Below, in pieces: positions 63,200 through 64,000 of a stretch of DNA of 64,000 nucleotides. The DNA comes from Beijerinckiaceae bacterium (GTDB taxonomy: Bacteria; Pseudomonadota; Alphaproteobacteria; Rhizobiales; Beijerinckiaceae): positions 104,732-168,731 of the forward strand of contig JAIETL010000004.1 in NCBI GenBank assembly GCA_019745195.1, read 5' to 3'. The position numbers were made by a program, and so were the translations under genes. A model generated the notes under the pieces. It had not been told where the DNA came from, made no database searches, and worked only from the letters and a program-made list of their open reading frames with translations. How positions within the stretch are numbered: position 1 is the stretch's first letter; each line of letters begins with the position of its first letter.

Positions 63200-64000
63200 A
63201 TGACTTCGGTCGCCCGGGCGGTCCGCCCCACGGACGCCGTCAGTCGCCCCGCAGCCAATGATCCGGTCGCAGCTGCAGAGGCCGGCCAGCCCTCGCTGCT
63301 GCGCTTCATCACCTGCGGATCGGTCGACGACGGCAAATCGACCCTGATCGGCCGTATGCTCTACGAGGCCGGCGCGGTCTTCGACGACCAGCTCACCACG
63401 CTCGACGCCGATTCGCGAAAATTCGGCACGCAAGGCGCGAAACCCGATTTCGCGCTGCTGGTCGACGGCCTCTCGGCCGAGCGCGAGCAGGGCATCACCA
63501 TCGACGTTGCATACCGCTACTTCGCGACGGAGAAGCGCAGCTTCATCGTCGCCGATACGCCCGGCCACGAGCAGTACACCCGCAACATGGCGACCGGGGC
63601 CTCGACGGCCGACCTCGCCATCATCCTGATCGATGCGCGCAAAAGCCTGCTGCCGCAGACGCGGCGGCACTCCTTCATCGTCTCGCTGGTCGGCGTGCGC
63701 CATGTCGTGGTGGCGATCAACAAGATGGATTTGGTCGGCTACGACGAAGCCGTGTTCGAGGCGATCGCGGCCGACTACCGCGCCGCGGTCGCAGGGCTCG
63801 GCTTCGCCTCGATCGCCTTCGTGCCGGTCAGCGCCCGCGACGGCGAGAACGTGCTGCGCCGATCGTCGAAAATGCCCTGGTATGGCGGGCCGGCCCTGCT
63901 GCCGCTGCTGGAAACGGTCGCGCTCGAAAATGCGGAGCGTGACGAGGCCGGCTTCGTCCTGCCGGTGCAATGGGTCAACCGGCCCGATCTCGACTTTCGC
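63200..64000 (+). CDS. cysN: sulfate adenylyltransferase subunit 1 (GTPase), 3' end outside window
   Basis: 267 codons are present before the window ends. GTPase motifs are G1 [14 protein letters not shown] (about 40-53), G3 [12 protein letters not shown] and G4 NKMDLVG, all characteristic of CysN. The N-terminus has a 34-residue extension before the GTPase core. CysN uses GTP hydrolysis to drive APS synthesis by CysD. In many alphaproteobacteria CysN is fused to an APS kinase (CysNC), but the part that would show this lies beyond 64000. The start is 17 bases after the cysD stop. Confidence 0.94.
   Translation, partial: MTSVARAVRPTDAVSRPAANDPVAAAEAGQPSLLRFITCGSVDDGKSTLIGRMLYEAGAVFDDQLTTLDADSRKFGTQGAKPDFALLVDGLSAEREQGITIDVAYRYFATEKRSFIVADTPGHEQYTRNMATGASTADLAIILIDARKSLLPQTRRHSFIVSLVGVRHVVVAINKMDLVGYDEAVFEAIAADYRAAVAGLGFASIAFVPVSARDGENVLRRSSKMPWYGGPALLPLLETVALENAERDEAGFVLPVQWVNRPDLDFR

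Overview
The window is GC-rich, densely coding DNA. It suggests an alphaproteobacterium of the Hyphomicrobiales (a Bosea, Methylobacterium or Aurantimonas type of genome). The signs are the HWE-family kinase remnant, the iron-sulfur APS-reductase form of CysH, the SapC-family protein, and the palindromic GC-rich intergenic repeats. This placement is an inference from gene style, not from a marker gene. No rRNA, tRNA or CRISPR array was seen.

Region 1 (1-5.9 kb) is ordinary metabolism and sensing: the 5' part of a TRAP-type solute-binding protein, an enoyl-CoA hydratase family enzyme, a divergent regulator made of two fused HxlR domains, an EamA/DMT exporter, a short BLUF blue-light protein and an NRAMP Mn/Fe transporter (mntH). 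Region 2 (6.0-23.3 kb) is the most interesting part. It holds a NarL-type response regulator and a convergent membrane histidine kinase, then a 2,989-residue secreted protein with two complete animal-type haem peroxidase domains, RTX calcium-binding blocks, Ig-like repeats and a very acidic linker. A hairpin follows, and then a type I secretion set: a PrtD-like ABC exporter, a second RTX protein with an N-terminal membrane segment, and an HlyD-like adaptor. The peroxidase resembles MopA, the Mn(II)-oxidising RTX haem peroxidase known from Aurantimonas manganoxydans and Erythrobacter. With a Mn transporter and a two-component system next to it, this is a candidate extracellular Mn(II)-oxidation locus.

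Region 3 (23.3-25.1 kb) is decayed: a truncated IS3-type element has removed the front of an HWE histidine kinase gene, which also carries a frameshift. Region 4 (25.1-29.4 kb) has a large FAD/Fe-S D-2-hydroxyacid dehydrogenase divergent from a serine/alanine-glyoxylate aminotransferase, followed by a palindromic intergenic repeat. Region 5 (29.6-51.1 kb) is a two-partner secretion operon read on the minus strand: a 6,362-residue filamentous-haemagglutinin-type exoprotein, its FhaC/ShlB-type outer-membrane transporter, and a SapC-family protein. The exoprotein carries unusual helical repeats inside its beta-helix-type sequence. A perfect 20-bp palindrome lies upstream.

Region 6 (51.4-60.4 kb, minus strand) combines a Rieske oxygenase, a GntR/FCD regulator and a ferredoxin reductase (vanillate-demethylase type) with a complete Liv-type ABC importer and a short cobalamin-independent methionine-synthase-like protein. 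It looks like an uptake and demethylation/oxidation module for an unknown, possibly methylated, substrate. A divergent short-chain dehydrogenase lacking the usual catalytic Tyr/Lys follows. Region 7 (61.5-64.0 kb) is the assimilatory sulfate operon cysH-cysD-cysN, with cysN running off the window.
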